From positions 189,576-253,575 of the forward strand of contig JAIKXJ010000063.1 of NCBI GenBank assembly GCA_024684175.1: a stretch of DNA of 64,000 nt. Direction: 5' to 3'. The notes under the pieces were generated by a model. It saw only the letters and a list, made by a program, of their open reading frames with translations. It did not search any database and was not told the DNA's origin. The position numbers were made by a program, and so were the translations under genes. This document shows positions 16,193 through 25,456 of this stretch, one piece after another; positions within the stretch are counted from its first letter, which is position 1; each line of letters opens with the position of its first letter. This DNA is from Erysipelotrichaceae bacterium. GTDB lineage: Bacteria; Bacillota_I; Bacilli_A; Erysipelotrichales; Erysipelotrichaceae.

Positions 16193-17494
16193 TTACCTCT
16201 TTTTTTTCATTATACCAAGCAGGTCGTAGTTTTGATACCCATTGATCTCAACTTCATAAAATTCTCCGATCTTGACTTCCTCATCGGTCTTTATGTAGAT
16301 GATGCCGTCGATCCCATCAGGAGCTGACATATAGCTTCTTGCCACATAGCGGTCGAACAGCGATTCGTAGCGTTCGATCAAAGCCGTATAGGTCTTGCCT
16401 ACTCGGCTTTCGTTCTTCTTTCTGACGATCTCCTGCTGTAAAGCCATGAGCTTTTCGTAACGCTCCTGTTTGATTTCTTCTTCGATCTGTCCGTCCATAT
16501 CGTAAGCTTTAGTGTCTTCTTCCGGCGAATACGTGAACGCGCCTAAAGAATCGAAACCGATCTGCTCAACGAGATCGAGCGTATCGTTAAACGTCTGTTC
16601 TGTTTCGTGCGGGAAACCGACGATCAGCGTCGTACGGATATAGGCATCCTTGAAGTACTTGCGTATCAAAGCGATCTTGTCTTTGATCAGCTGCACGCTG
16701 CCGCGGCGGTTCATCAGTTTCAAGATCTCATCGTTGCCGTATTGGATCGGGATATCGAAATACGGAAGTACTCTCTTGCACCGTGCTATCTGCTGCAGCA
16801 GATCTTCTTCGATCTCATCGGGATACATATAGAGGATACGGATCCAGGTGAACGGAAGTTCGTCGAGCTCTTTGATCAAGTCTTTCAAAGCGAAACGTCC
16901 GTAGAGATCATGACCGTAATAGGTCGTGTCCTGCGCCACCACATTTAGCTCTTTCACGCCGGAAGCAAGAAGCTGCTTTGCTTGCGCAACGTTGTCTTCG
17001 ATCGGATAAGAGCGGCAATTCCCTCTGATCAAAGGGATCGCGCAATAGGAACAGCGGTTGTCACAGCCGTCCGAGATCTTCAGATAGGCAGTGTAGGAAC
17101 TGTTGGCCAGTTTGCGGTTTTTGCCGTACATGTGAAGGAAACGGTGTCCGAGCAGATCTGACAGAAGTTCCGGCAGTTTCGGATAGTCTTCGATCGGAAC
17201 GAAAAGATCGACTTCCGGAAACTCTTCCCGGCATTCTTTCAGATAACGCTGCACGAAACAGCCGGTCACGATCAGTTTTTTCAGATTGTCTTTCTTATAT
17301 TCGGCGATCTCCAGGATCGTATCGATCGCTTCTTCTTTCGCCGACAAGATGAAACCGCAGGTATTGATCAGGATCACATCGCACCGTTTCAGGTCATATT
17401 CATACTCAAAAAACGGATCCTCAAAAAGACCGATGATGTTTTCGCTGTCGACCAGATTCTTGGCACAGCCAAGTGAAATAAAGCCTACTTTCAT
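16193..17494 (-). CDS. rimO: Ribosomal protein S12 methylthiotransferase
   Basis: A radical-SAM methylthiotransferase that modifies an Asp of ribosomal protein S12. The N-terminal UPF0004 domain carries the three cluster cysteines Cys10, Cys46 and Cys79. The radical-SAM motif is CDNRCSYC (Cys144, Cys148, Cys151), and a C-terminal TRAM domain follows from about residue 370. LGCAKNLVDSE and NTCGFI distinguish it from MiaB. Length (433 aa) is normal. It starts one base after the MATE gene stops. Confidence 0.95.
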   Translation of the reverse strand: MKVGFISLGCAKNLVDSENIIGLFEDPFFEYEYDLKRCDVILINTCGFILSAKEEAIDTILEIAEYKKDNLKKLIVTGCFVQRYLKECREEFPEVDLFVPIEDYPKLPELLSDLLGHRFLHMYGKNRKLANSSYTAYLKISDGCDNRCSYCAIPLIRGNCRSYPIEDNVAQAKQLLASGVKELNVVAQDTTYYGHDLYGRFALKDLIKELDELPFTWIRILYMYPDEIEEDLLQQIARCKRVLPYFDIPIQYGNDEILKLMNRRGSVQLIKDKIALIRKYFKDAYIRTTLIVGFPHETEQTFNDTLDLVEQIGFDSLGAFTYSPEEDTKAYDMDGQIEEEIKQERYEKLMALQQEIVRKKNESRVGKTYTALIERYESLFDRYVARSYMSAPDGIDGIIYIKTDEEVKIGEFYEVEINGYQNYDLLGIMKKKR

Positions 17495-17495
17495 A

Positions 17496-18845
17496 TCAAT
17501 TCACCAATTCCGTTAAATTATTCGCCCACTTATAACTATTGTATCGTTTTAAGGTCAGGATGAAACGAACGACCTGTTCCATCTGACAGAAAAGCACCAG
17601 CAAGACCACATCTTTCATACCGAGATATACTCCGGCAAAAGCGATCGGGATCCCGACGGCATACATGATCCCGGAGTCCAGCAGGTTGTAGATCTTCGAA
17701 TCTCCGCCCGCCTTCAAAGTACAGAACATGACATAAGTGAAGACGCGCAGGAACGCCTTGAAGCCGTAGACCGCCAGCATTTTCGTACATTGCGCGTGGA
17801 TCAAGGGATCTGAAATGTGGTAAAGGCGCAAGAAGACCGGCGACATGGCGACCATGAAGACCCATAAAGCCGCACCGACCGCAAAAGACAGGCCGAGATG
17901 ATATCTCGACTCTTCTTTCGCCTGTTCGATCCTGCCCTCGCCCAGAAGCGTTCCGACGATGATCGAAACCGCCTCGCCATAGCCCCATACGGCAAACAAA
18001 GCCAGCGAAAGGATCTCCGAGCTGACATAGATGACTTCCATCGAAGAAGATCCCAACATCCCGTAAGCCTTATTGAACAAAGACTGTCCGAAACCGAACA
18101 ACATCTCATTGAACGCGATCGGAAGGACTTTTCCGATGAACGGGATGACGAAACCTGAACGGAAAGAAAACATCTCCCGGATGCCGGCCAGGAAGACCGG
18201 ACGGTCATGCAAGGCATAGGCGACCGTCACGATGCAGCAGATCATCTCGCTGAGCAGAACCGCCATGCCCGCACCGGCCACGCCTTTGTGTAAGATATAG
18301 ATGAACACGTAATTGCACAAGATATTCAGCGCGACATAGAACGTCGAGACGGCAAAAGCGACTCGGGTCCTGTGCATCGCCTGATACATACTGCGAAAGG
18401 AAGTCGTGATGCACATGAAGATCAGCGAGATCATCACATAACGCAGATACGTCCAGGAATACGGCATCAGGACTTCATCGTTGAGATAAAACAATAAGAG
18501 TTTATCGCCGAACAAAAAGACCACAGCGATCCAGAAAAACGCGTTCAGCAAGGAGGACACGAGAAAAAGACCCTGCGTCCTGGCCATGTTCTTATAGTTT
18601 CCGGCACCGAAGAACTGTGCACCGAACAAAGCCGCACCGGCCTCGAAGCCCCAAAGCAGATAATCATGGAGATATACGATGTTGTTGGCATTGCCAACGG
18701 CAGTGACCATGCCGATCGAAGAGACCATGATCGAACAGATGATCGAACGGCACGACAAAAGAAGCTGTGACAAAGCGCATGGCAGTGCGATCCGATATAC
18801 TTTTTTATAAAAATCCCCATCGCCGATATAAGACCTGATGTTCAT
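17496..18845 (-). CDS. MATE-family efflux transporter
   Basis: A 449-residue membrane protein with twelve predicted hydrophobic segments in two homologous halves, as expected for MATE (MOP superfamily) drug/cation antiporters. Conserved features are the N-terminal YRIALPCALSQLLLS segment and GAALFGAQFFGAGNYKNMARTQG in the first half, with AVSIIVGTLLGEGRIEQAKEE as its counterpart in the second. The transported compound cannot be predicted. A TATAAT box lies nine bases before the ATG and there is no clear ribosome binding site. It heads the operon ending in galK. Confidence 0.9.
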   Translation of the reverse strand: MNIRSYIGDGDFYKKVYRIALPCALSQLLLSCRSIICSIMVSSIGMVTAVGNANNIVYLHDYLLWGFEAGAALFGAQFFGAGNYKNMARTQGLFLVSSLLNAFFWIAVVFLFGDKLLLFYLNDEVLMPYSWTYLRYVMISLIFMCITTSFRSMYQAMHRTRVAFAVSTFYVALNILCNYVFIYILHKGVAGAGMAVLLSEMICCIVTVAYALHDRPVFLAGIREMFSFRSGFVIPFIGKVLPIAFNEMLFGFGQSLFNKAYGMLGSSSMEVIYVSSEILSLALFAVWGYGEAVSIIVGTLLGEGRIEQAKEESRYHLGLSFAVGAALWVFMVAMSPVFLRLYHISDPLIHAQCTKMLAVYGFKAFLRVFTYVMFCTLKAGGDSKIYNLLDSGIMYAVGIPIAFAGVYLGMKDVVLLVLFCQMEQVVRFILTLKRYNSYKWANNLTELVN

Positions 18846-18854
18846 ACTGTCAAT

Positions 18855-18860
18855 ATTATA
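18855..18860 (-). promoter_or_regulatory. -10 box of the MATE-rimO-ROK-galK operon
   Basis: TATAAT on the minus strand, nine bases before the ATG, immediately after the terminator of the upstream helicase gene. The predicted mRNA leader is only a few bases. No convincing -35 is visible. Confidence 0.5.
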
Positions 18861-18862
18861 TA

Positions 18863-18890
18863 AGAAACAAGGCTATTCTGCCTTGTTTCT
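18863..18890 (-). terminator. Terminator overlapping the helicase stop codon
   Basis: An 11-bp perfect stem, AGAAACAAGGC/GCCTTGTTTCT, with a six-base loop and a short T-rich tail on the minus strand. It contains the helicase stop codon. Confidence 0.75.
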
Positions 18891-20210
18891 CTGCTTCTCT
18901 TTGTACCGTTCGAGACGTTCTTCCTTGATCTTGGACTGGATGAATTCTCTTCTTTTTCTGCGCTTGATCTTTTCGACCTGCGCTGTCTTCTTTTTCTTAT
19001 AATTCGGTTTTACTTTCTCGTTTTTGCGGTAAAGGGTCTTGACGATCGCCTTCTCATCCGCATCGGGCTTGCTTTGTTTCTTTGCCGTCGGATTGTTGGC
19101 TTCCTTCCATGCCCCGCGCTTGAATTCCTTTGCCAGGAAGTTGACGCCCTTCTTGTTCAAAGTGCGGATGGCATCCAGGTCGCTTTCCTTATAAAGCAGG
19201 TAACAGGTGCCGTCTTTCTCGTTGCGTCCGGTACGGCCTGCCCTGTGCATGTAAAACTGCAGCTGTTTGGGAAGACCCATCGAAATGACATGAGAGATGC
19301 CGTCGATATCGATGCCGCGGGAAGCGACGTCCGATGCAACGACATAAGTATATTTCTTGGCCTGCAGATCCTTGATCGCCTTCTGCCGGCTGCGGGAATC
19401 TAGACCTCCGTGCAGCAATAAGACTTTGACGCCCTTTTCTTTCAGATATTCATAAGTCTCATCCGCCTCATCTTTGGAATTGGCGAAGATCAGACAGACA
19501 TAAGGCTTGAAACCCGGCAGGATATCGTAAACGACTTCCTTATAATCCTTGTGCTTGCAGTTGACAAGGACATGACTGATCCGCGGATCGCGCTTGCTGT
19601 CATCCACCCGTACGATCTTCGGACTGTTCAGATACTTCTTTACGAAGACATTGAGCTCTTCCGGGAAAGTCGCCGAAAAACACAGGACCTGAGGATCCTT
19701 CACCATATGGGAGAAGACGATGTCGATGTCTTCCAGAAAACCGTATTCCAGCGTCATATCCGCTTCGTCGATGACGAACATCTGCACGAAATCCACACGC
19801 AGAGCATTGGAAACGAAAAGGTCTTTGATCCTGCCCGGCGTGCCGATGACGATGTGCGGCGTATTCTCCATCTTCGAGATCGATTTTTTCTTGTCCGTAC
19901 CGCCGGCCAGCAGCTGGATGCGCAGGTCTTCATAGACTTCCTTCATCAGCAGGCAGTTCTGATAGACCTGATAAGCCAGTTCCCTGGTCGGCAGAGAGAT
20001 CAGCACCTGTGTCTTGTCGGAAACGGGATTGATCATTTCCATGATCGGGATCAGATAGGCATGCGTCTTTCCGGTGCCGGTCTTTGATAAAGCGATCACA
20101 TCCTTGTTGGACGAGGTGTATTTCAGTACTTCTTCCTGCACCTTCGTGAGCTCTTCAAAACCGTTGAGTTCGATAAATCTTTTTGTCGTTTCTTTAAGCT
20201 TTCTGTTCAT
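18873..20210 (-). CDS. DEAD-box RNA helicase (CshB-like)
   Basis: A 445-residue ATP-dependent RNA helicase. All core motifs are present: Walker A SKTGTGKT, PTRELAYQ, TPGRIKDL, VIDEADMTL, FSATFP, ARGIDIDG-type motif SRGIDIDG and HRAGRTGRN. A basic Lys/Arg-rich tail follows the second RecA domain, as in the cold-shock helicases CshB/CshA of Bacillota. The start MNRKLKET was preferred to in-frame Met codons further upstream because an extended -10 (TGCTAAAAT) lies eight bases before it; no ribosome binding site is visible. Confidence 0.93.
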   Translation of the reverse strand: MNRKLKETTKRFIELNGFEELTKVQEEVLKYTSSNKDVIALSKTGTGKTHAYLIPIMEMINPVSDKTQVLISLPTRELAYQVYQNCLLMKEVYEDLRIQLLAGGTDKKKSISKMENTPHIVIGTPGRIKDLFVSNALRVDFVQMFVIDEADMTLEYGFLEDIDIVFSHMVKDPQVLCFSATFPEELNVFVKKYLNSPKIVRVDDSKRDPRISHVLVNCKHKDYKEVVYDILPGFKPYVCLIFANSKDEADETYEYLKEKGVKVLLLHGGLDSRSRQKAIKDLQAKKYTYVVASDVASRGIDIDGISHVISMGLPKQLQFYMHRAGRTGRNEKDGTCYLLYKESDLDAIRTLNKKGVNFLAKEFKRGAWKEANNPTAKKQSKPDADEKAIVKTLYRKNEKVKPNYKKKKTAQVEKIKRRKRREFIQSKIKEERLERYKEKQRNKAE

Positions 20211-20218
20211 ACGCATAT

Positions 20219-20227
20219 ATTTTAGCA
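20219..20227 (-). promoter_or_regulatory. Extended -10 of the helicase gene
   Basis: TGCTAAAAT on the minus strand, with eight bases to the chosen ATG. It implies a leaderless or nearly leaderless message and lies back to back with the ispH promoter. Confidence 0.5.
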
Positions 20228-20232
20228 TACGA

Positions 20233-20238
20233 TATAAT
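20233..20238 (+). promoter_or_regulatory. -10 box of ispH
   Basis: TATAAT with exactly six bases (GAACTT) to the ATG at 20245 and no ribosome binding site. Transcription should begin at the start codon. Confidence 0.6.
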
Positions 20239-20244
20239 GAACTT

Positions 20245-21111
20245 ATGGAAATAAAAAAAGTCATTCCCAGCGGCTATTGCAAAGGCGTCGTCAACGCCAT
20301 CCGTCTGGCCAAAAAGACAAAACAAGACAATCCGGACCGTGACGTCTATATCTTAGGCATGCTGGTGCACAACTCCTTCGTCACCATGGAGCTCTCACAG
20401 CTCGGCATCATCACCCTTGACGATTCCAAGACTTCCAAATCCGAACTCCTGGATCAGATCGATCAGGGCATCGTGATCTTTACGGCACACGGCATTTCCG
20501 ATGCGATCAAGGCCAAGGCAGTCGCAAAAGGACTGACTTATGTCGATGCGACCTGCGTCGATGTCTTGAAGACCCAGAACATCATCCGCAGCTATCTTGA
20601 TAAAGGCTATGACATCATCTACTTCGGCAAGCAGAAGCATCCGGAAGCGGAAGCTGTCTTATCCATCTCAGAAAAGATCCACCTGGTCTGCAACGAAACG
20701 ATGCTCGATGAGCTGAATATAGATAACGACAAGATCTTTCTGACCAATCAGACGACGATGTCTTATCTCGAACTGCACGATCTGTTCGAACTGGTCCGCA
20801 AAAAATATCCCGGCGTCATCGTCCAAGAAGAGATCTGCAATGCCACTTCCTCCAGGCAGCAGGCCATTTCCGAACTCAAAGACTGCGATGTCTTATATGT
20901 CGTCGGCGATGTCAAATCCAACAATACCGCCAAACTCGTCGATATCGGAAAGAAACACGGCATCAAAAAAGTCCTGTTGATACAGGACTATAAGGATATC
21001 GATCTCAAAGATACGGACGGCGCAAGCCATGTCTATGTGACTGCCGGAGCTTCGACTCCGCCCAAACTGATCGAAGAAGTGATCGCCTATCTAAGGACGC
21101 AGCACGCTTAA
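20245..21111 (+). CDS. ispH: 4-hydroxy-3-methylbut-2-enyl diphosphate reductase
   Basis: The last enzyme of the MEP isoprenoid pathway, an iron-sulfur protein that makes IPP and DMAPP. The three cluster cysteines are in GYCKGVVNAI (Cys12), DATCVDV and EEICNATSSRQ, and the catalytic T-A-H-G motif is FTAHGIS. Length from the chosen ATG is 288 residues, which is normal. Longer upstream frames would run through the divergent helicase gene and are rejected. The 3' end overlaps the convergent murJ gene by 21 bp. Confidence 0.96.
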   Translation: MEIKKVIPSGYCKGVVNAIRLAKKTKQDNPDRDVYILGMLVHNSFVTMELSQLGIITLDDSKTSKSELLDQIDQGIVIFTAHGISDAIKAKAVAKGLTYVDATCVDVLKTQNIIRSYLDKGYDIIYFGKQKHPEAEAVLSISEKIHLVCNETMLDELNIDNDKIFLTNQTTMSYLELHDLFELVRKKYPGVIVQEEICNATSSRQQAISELKDCDVLYVVGDVKSNNTAKLVDIGKKHGIKKVLLIQDYKDIDLKDTDGASHVYVTAGASTPPKLIEEVIAYLRTQHA

Positions 21112-22737
21112 CAGTTTGCGCAAAGAGATGTCCTTGATACCGAAGATCTTCTGCGGCAGCCGCATCTTCACGGTGATCGCATAGTAGATCCCCAGCATGA
21201 TCAATCCCAAGACGCCCATGATCATGATGTCGGCGATCCGCGAACTGTAATCGAACGGGATGAGGCTGTGCAAAGCGTAAGCCGGTAGGACCATGATCAC
21301 AGAAGCGATGAGCGTTTTGATGAAACGCCTCGTCGATCCTTTGACATTGATCCCGAAATTCCTTCGCAAGGAAAGAAAATACATGACGATCTGCATCAGA
21401 TAATAGATTCCGGAAGAATAGATCATCCCGTAAGCGCCGAACAGCGCCACCAGCGGGAAGAATGTGATCAGTTTTGCGATAAAGGAGACGATCAGCGTAA
21501 TGATCGCCTCTTTTCTTAATTTCAGCGACATCATCATCGAAGAGAAGATCGGCGCAAGTGTCCCTAAGAAGATCTGGATGTTCGACACGGCAAACAGCGA
21601 TGCGCCAAGATCGAGATTGTGATTTCCATACATGATGTAATAGATATCTCTGGCAAAAAAGATGAAGATCATGATCATCGGCACGAGGATGAAGATGACG
21701 GTATCCAGGATCTGATTGATCTGTCTTGTGATCTTCTTGTTGTTTCTGGCTTCCAGCGATTCACTCAGATACGGAACCATGCCCGATCCGAAGCCCAGAG
21801 CCAGGACCGACGGGATATTGGAGATCTTGGCGACGTTCGCCTGAAGGATACCGGACGCCAGTTTGGCCGATTCGTAGACTTCAGCCCCTCTGACTCTGGT
21901 CATATGGTCCAGGAAGAATGTCGTATTGATCAAAGGACCCGCCGTTCCTAAAAAAGAGATGATCACATACGGGATGCCCAGCATCAGGATCTCTTTGACG
22001 ATCTCCTTTTCGCTCATCAAAGAATCTTCCTCCTGTTTCTTTGCCAGAAGCACGACACTTTTCTCGTCCTGTCTGCCCAGGATCTTTGTATAGAACAAAG
22101 CGGCAAGTGCGCCTAAAGAAGCGGCAGCAATCGCAATGAAGATCGCCCAGATGTTCTTGAAACGCAGGATGACGACGAACAGATAGCCGAGCAGGATGAT
22201 CGAAAAGACGCGGACGAACTGTTCCAGGACCTGTGAAGAAGCATAGAGGTCCAGACGCTTGAGACCCTGGATATAGCCGCGGAACGAGCTCAACAGCGGC
22301 ACCAGGATGACGGCAACGATCAGTATGTCGAACATAATCTTCAGATTGGCGATGTCTTCTTTCGGTGCGGAAGCGCCTAAGGACTGTCTGGCGATCGGTT
22401 CCGCCGCCAGAAGCAGGAAAAGACCGGTAAAAAACGACAGACCGAGGACGATCGACGTCCCCATCTTTTTCACCAGCAAAACGCTTTTGAAGTCATTTTT
22501 CGAATAATACTTGGCGACCAGAGCAGCGATCGCAAACGGGATGCCTGCCTGCGAGATCTGCAGCAGCAGGTCGTAGTAAGTATAGACGATCGAGTAAAAA
22601 GCCATATTGGCTTCTCCGGCGATCGCCGAAAGAGGAGAATAATATAAAAGACCCAAAAGTTTGGACACAAAAATACCAAAGGAGCTCGTTAAAGCTCCGA
22701 TCAGTAAAGATTGTTTCATCTTTTCTTTATTCATCAT
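21091..22737 (-). CDS. murJ: MurJ/YtgP-type lipid II flippase
   Basis: A 548-residue membrane protein with about fourteen hydrophobic segments, of the MOP/MVF superfamily branch that includes Bacillus YtgP (MurJ) and SpoVB. The start LIGALTSSFGIFVSKLLGLLYYSPLSAIAG and the motif GFGSGMVPYLSES fit YtgP. It would flip lipid-linked cell-wall precursor across the membrane. A SpoVB-like polysaccharide transporter is the alternative name. The start overlaps the stop of the preceding lipoprotein gene, so it is coupled to the ccpA-tyrS operon. It ends inside the convergent ispH. Confidence 0.85.
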   Translation of the reverse strand: MMNKEKMKQSLLIGALTSSFGIFVSKLLGLLYYSPLSAIAGEANMAFYSIVYTYYDLLLQISQAGIPFAIAALVAKYYSKNDFKSVLLVKKMGTSIVLGLSFFTGLFLLLAAEPIARQSLGASAPKEDIANLKIMFDILIVAVILVPLLSSFRGYIQGLKRLDLYASSQVLEQFVRVFSIILLGYLFVVILRFKNIWAIFIAIAAASLGALAALFYTKILGRQDEKSVVLLAKKQEEDSLMSEKEIVKEILMLGIPYVIISFLGTAGPLINTTFFLDHMTRVRGAEVYESAKLASGILQANVAKISNIPSVLALGFGSGMVPYLSESLEARNNKKITRQINQILDTVIFILVPMIMIFIFFARDIYYIMYGNHNLDLGASLFAVSNIQIFLGTLAPIFSSMMMSLKLRKEAIITLIVSFIAKLITFFPLVALFGAYGMIYSSGIYYLMQIVMYFLSLRRNFGINVKGSTRRFIKTLIASVIMVLPAYALHSLIPFDYSSRIADIMIMGVLGLIMLGIYYAITVKMRLPQKIFGIKDISLRKLLSVLRP

Positions 22738-23231
22738 TCTTCCTCATAACTCACATCGAGCTTGAAATATTCGGAACGGACGATCGAATAATCCATGTTT
22801 TTGAACTGGACGAATACATACAACGTCGTCGAAGGCGATGCAGAGATGCCGGAAACGACGACCCCTTTGAAGAAGCCCTTGGAACTGTTGGCCTGATTGG
22901 GGACCATATTGTATTCCTTATCCTCAAAGATGCCGGCATTGGCCGCCATGTTGCTGCGGTAATCGACGTTCTTTTCGATCGCCAGGATCTCGATATCGTA
23001 CATCGCGATGCGCGGGTTGTCGATCATGATGTAATAGCGGTAGCCGTTTTCAATCTTCGCCATCTCGCTGCTGATATCAAAATAATTCGAGGTTTCCTGA
23101 AAGTTTTCATGCTCGTTGATCATTTCGATGATGTACATGTATCTCTCGTCGGGATCTGCTATCTGCTTGCCGTCTTCCTGACAGCCGCACAGACAAAGCA
23201 GCAGACTGAGTACGATCAGTAATTTCTTCAT
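22734..23231 (-). CDS. Hypothetical lipoprotein after tyrS
   Basis: A 165-residue lipoprotein (lipobox LCGC, Cys17) of unknown function. The start was moved downstream of the longest frame to the Met that gives a clean signal peptide; this ATG lies one base after the tyrS stop, so translation is probably coupled. The mature part looks like a compact beta-rich domain with an IEILAIEKNVDYRSN segment. It overlaps murJ at its 3' end. Its place between tyrS and a lipid II flippase does not reveal its job. Confidence 0.75.
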   Translation of the reverse strand: MKKLLIVLSLLLCLCGCQEDGKQIADPDERYMYIIEMINEHENFQETSNYFDISSEMAKIENGYRYYIMIDNPRIAMYDIEILAIEKNVDYRSNMAANAGIFEDKEYNMVPNQANSSKGFFKGVVVSGISASPSTTLYVFVQFKNMDYSIVRSEYFKLDVSYEEE

Positions 23232-23232
23232 C

Positions 23233-24456
23233 TTAAAATTCGACGGCGTAATAGAACTTCTTGCCTTTCTTGATGATGGTAAGTTCTTTGTTGAATGCAT
23301 CTTCCCTGTTCAAAGCGAAGGAGAGATCCGTGACCTTCTCGCCGTTGACGCTGATCGAAGAACCCTTGATCAGGTCTCTGGCTTCACGGTTGGACTTGCA
23401 GGCGCCGATCTGAACAAGAGCGTTGATCAAAGGAAGCCCGTCTTCGACGCGGGTGCGTTCCAGATCCGAAGTGCCCTGTTTCAGTTCTTCGTACGTCAGC
23501 TCTTTCAGATTGCCCTTGAAGAATGTTTCGGCAATCTTGACGGCGGAATCGTAAGCCTGTCTTCCGTGCAAGAAGGTGATGACTTCTCTGGCCAGTGCCT
23601 TGTGGGCTTCTCTCAGCTCCGGATGTTCTCTGTTGGAGACTTCCAAAGCTTCGATCTCTTCTCTTGACAGGAAAGTCAGGAATTTGAGATAGTCGATGAC
23701 CTTGCTGTCTTCGGAATTGACGAAGAACTGGTACATCTCGTAAGCGGACGTCTTATTGATATCCAGCCAGATGGCCTTGCCATTCGTCTTGCCGAACTTC
23801 TGTCCGTCGGATTTCGTCAGCAAAGGCATCGTGAAACCGTAAGCTTCCTTGCCCAGTTTTTTACGGATGAGCTCGATGCCGGCCGTGATATTGCCCCACT
23901 GGTCCTGTCCGGCGACCTGCATCACGCAGTTGCGTTCTTTGAAAAGATGGAGGAAGTCGTATGCCTGCATCGTCATATAAGAGAATTCGGTATAAGTGAT
24001 GCCTTCATCCAGTCTTCTTCTGACGATGTCTTTGTTGAGCATATAACCGACATTGAAATATTTGCCGACATCTCTGAGCCACTCGATATAACTGAAATCT
24101 TTGAGCCAGTCATAGTTGTTGACGACTTCAAAGCCAAAGACCTGTTCCGCCTGCTTTTTCAGACACTCGAAGTTGTGGCTGACTTCTTCGACAGTGATCA
24201 TCGGACGCTCGGCATCCGGTTTCGGATCGCCGATCAGGCCTGTACCGCCGCCGACCAAAAGGATCGGATTGTGTCCCGCATCCTTCAGTCTTTTGGAAAT
24301 CAGGAATGAGGAAAAATGTCCGATATGCAGTGAATCACCGGTCGGATCCGTGCCGATATAAAAGGTGAGACCGCCTTTGTTGAGGAGGTCCCTGATCTCA
24401 GGGGAAGACTCATCTTTGATGAGCCCGCGCCATACTAAATCTTCATAAATACCCAT
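23233..24456 (-). CDS. tyrS: Tyrosyl-tRNA synthetase
   Basis: A class I aminoacyl-tRNA synthetase that charges tRNA-Tyr. The HIGH motif is in TDPTGDSLHIGHF, the KMSKS equivalent is KFGKT, and the tyrosine pocket shows QAYDFLHLF and VAGQDQWGNI. A C-terminal S4 RNA-binding domain covers about the last 65 residues. Length is 407. The start MGIYEDL is preferred to an upstream Met because it matches family N-termini and follows an AGAAG ribosome binding site. Unlike many Bacillota tyrS genes it has no T-box; it is read from the ytxG-ytxH-ccpA promoter. Confidence 0.96.
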   Translation of the reverse strand: MGIYEDLVWRGLIKDESSPEIRDLLNKGGLTFYIGTDPTGDSLHIGHFSSFLISKRLKDAGHNPILLVGGGTGLIGDPKPDAERPMITVEEVSHNFECLKKQAEQVFGFEVVNNYDWLKDFSYIEWLRDVGKYFNVGYMLNKDIVRRRLDEGITYTEFSYMTMQAYDFLHLFKERNCVMQVAGQDQWGNITAGIELIRKKLGKEAYGFTMPLLTKSDGQKFGKTNGKAIWLDINKTSAYEMYQFFVNSEDSKVIDYLKFLTFLSREEIEALEVSNREHPELREAHKALAREVITFLHGRQAYDSAVKIAETFFKGNLKELTYEELKQGTSDLERTRVEDGLPLINALVQIGACKSNREARDLIKGSSISVNGEKVTDLSFALNREDAFNKELTIIKKGKKFYYAVEF

Positions 24457-24463
24457 AATCTTC

Positions 24464-25456
24464 TTATTCCTTTGTAGTTTGTTTCGGAGAGAACAGCGCA
24501 TTGAGGTGTTTCTCCTTTTCTTCGACCTGTTCGTCTTTCAGCATCTTAGTCATCAGACGCATCGAGATCGCGCCGAGGTCATAAGCCGGAACGGCGAACG
24601 AAGAGATCTCCGGCCTTACAGATGAAGTATACTTGCTTTCGTTCATGCAGACAAGTTCCATGTCCTCCGGAACGGCGATACCGCAGCCCTGCGATGCATT
24701 GAGGGCAGCCATGGCTTGCGAGTCGCGATTGGCCACGAAGACCTGATGCTTGTGGGTCTTGAAATAGGATTTCAGAAATTTATAGGTGGAACGGTTGTCT
24801 TTGGAGACTTCAATGTAACCGTGATACTGTTTTCCGTGCTTTTCAAATGCTTCTTCCGCACCGGACTTCATCAGCCGTGAAACGACATCGTTGCGGTGGT
24901 CCTGCAGGATCGCGATATCTTCGATCCCCTTCTGCAGATAAGAATCGCAAAGTTCGAAGACAGCTTTCTTGTAATCGACATAAACGGAACAGATATTGTC
25001 TGCCGAGATCTGTGAGCACATCACGACCATCGGTATGTTGTATTCTTCAAGAAGCTTGAGCGAATCATCGAGATCCTTGTCGGCATAAATGATGACACCG
25101 TCGACTCTTGCCTTGATGACATCGTCGATGATCTCCTTGATATCGGTGACCCCTTCCGTGATGGTGTGCAGATAGACGGAATAGTCATAGATCTTCGCAA
25201 CATCGCAAAGACCGTTGATGACCCGACCGGAAAAAGAGACCGATGTGGAAGGAATGATCAGTCCGACCGTCGTGGTGCGTGACAAAGCCAGCCCCTGTGC
25301 GATCGCGTTCGGCCTGTAGCCGAGCTTATTGATGGCTTCCTCGACTCTTCTGCGGGTATCTTCCTTAACGACGGTCGAGCCGTTGATGACTCGGGAGACC
25401 GTTGCCAGTGAAACGTTGGATTCTTTTGCTACTTCATAGATCGTGACTTTTTTCAT
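24464..25456 (-). CDS. ccpA: LacI-family regulator, probable catabolite control protein A
   Basis: A 330-residue LacI/GalR regulator. The HTH (VTIYEVAKESNVSLATVSRVINGSTVVK) and hinge helix (LGYRPNAIAQGLA) match CcpA closely, followed by a sugar-binding-fold effector domain. The neighbourhood murC-ytxG-ytxH-ccpA-tyrS is like that of Bacillus, which supports CcpA over a sugar-specific repressor. CcpA binds cre sites with HPr-Ser-P; one such site lies over the mglB promoter in this window. It overlaps the upstream gene by four bases (ATGA). Confidence 0.82.
   Translation of the reverse strand: MKKVTIYEVAKESNVSLATVSRVINGSTVVKEDTRRRVEEAINKLGYRPNAIAQGLALSRTTTVGLIIPSTSVSFSGRVINGLCDVAKIYDYSVYLHTITEGVTDIKEIIDDVIKARVDGVIIYADKDLDDSLKLLEEYNIPMVVMCSQISADNICSVYVDYKKAVFELCDSYLQKGIEDIAILQDHRNDVVSRLMKSGAEEAFEKHGKQYHGYIEVSKDNRSTYKFLKSYFKTHKHQVFVANRDSQAMAALNASQGCGIAVPEDMELVCMNESKYTSSVRPEISSFAVPAYDLGAISMRLMTKMLKDEQVEEKEKHLNALFSPKQTTKE

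Noticed and set aside
20074..20244. N-terminal extension of ispH
   Set aside because: The extension runs antisense through the helicase gene and across both promoters; the family start is MEIKKVIPSGYCKG.
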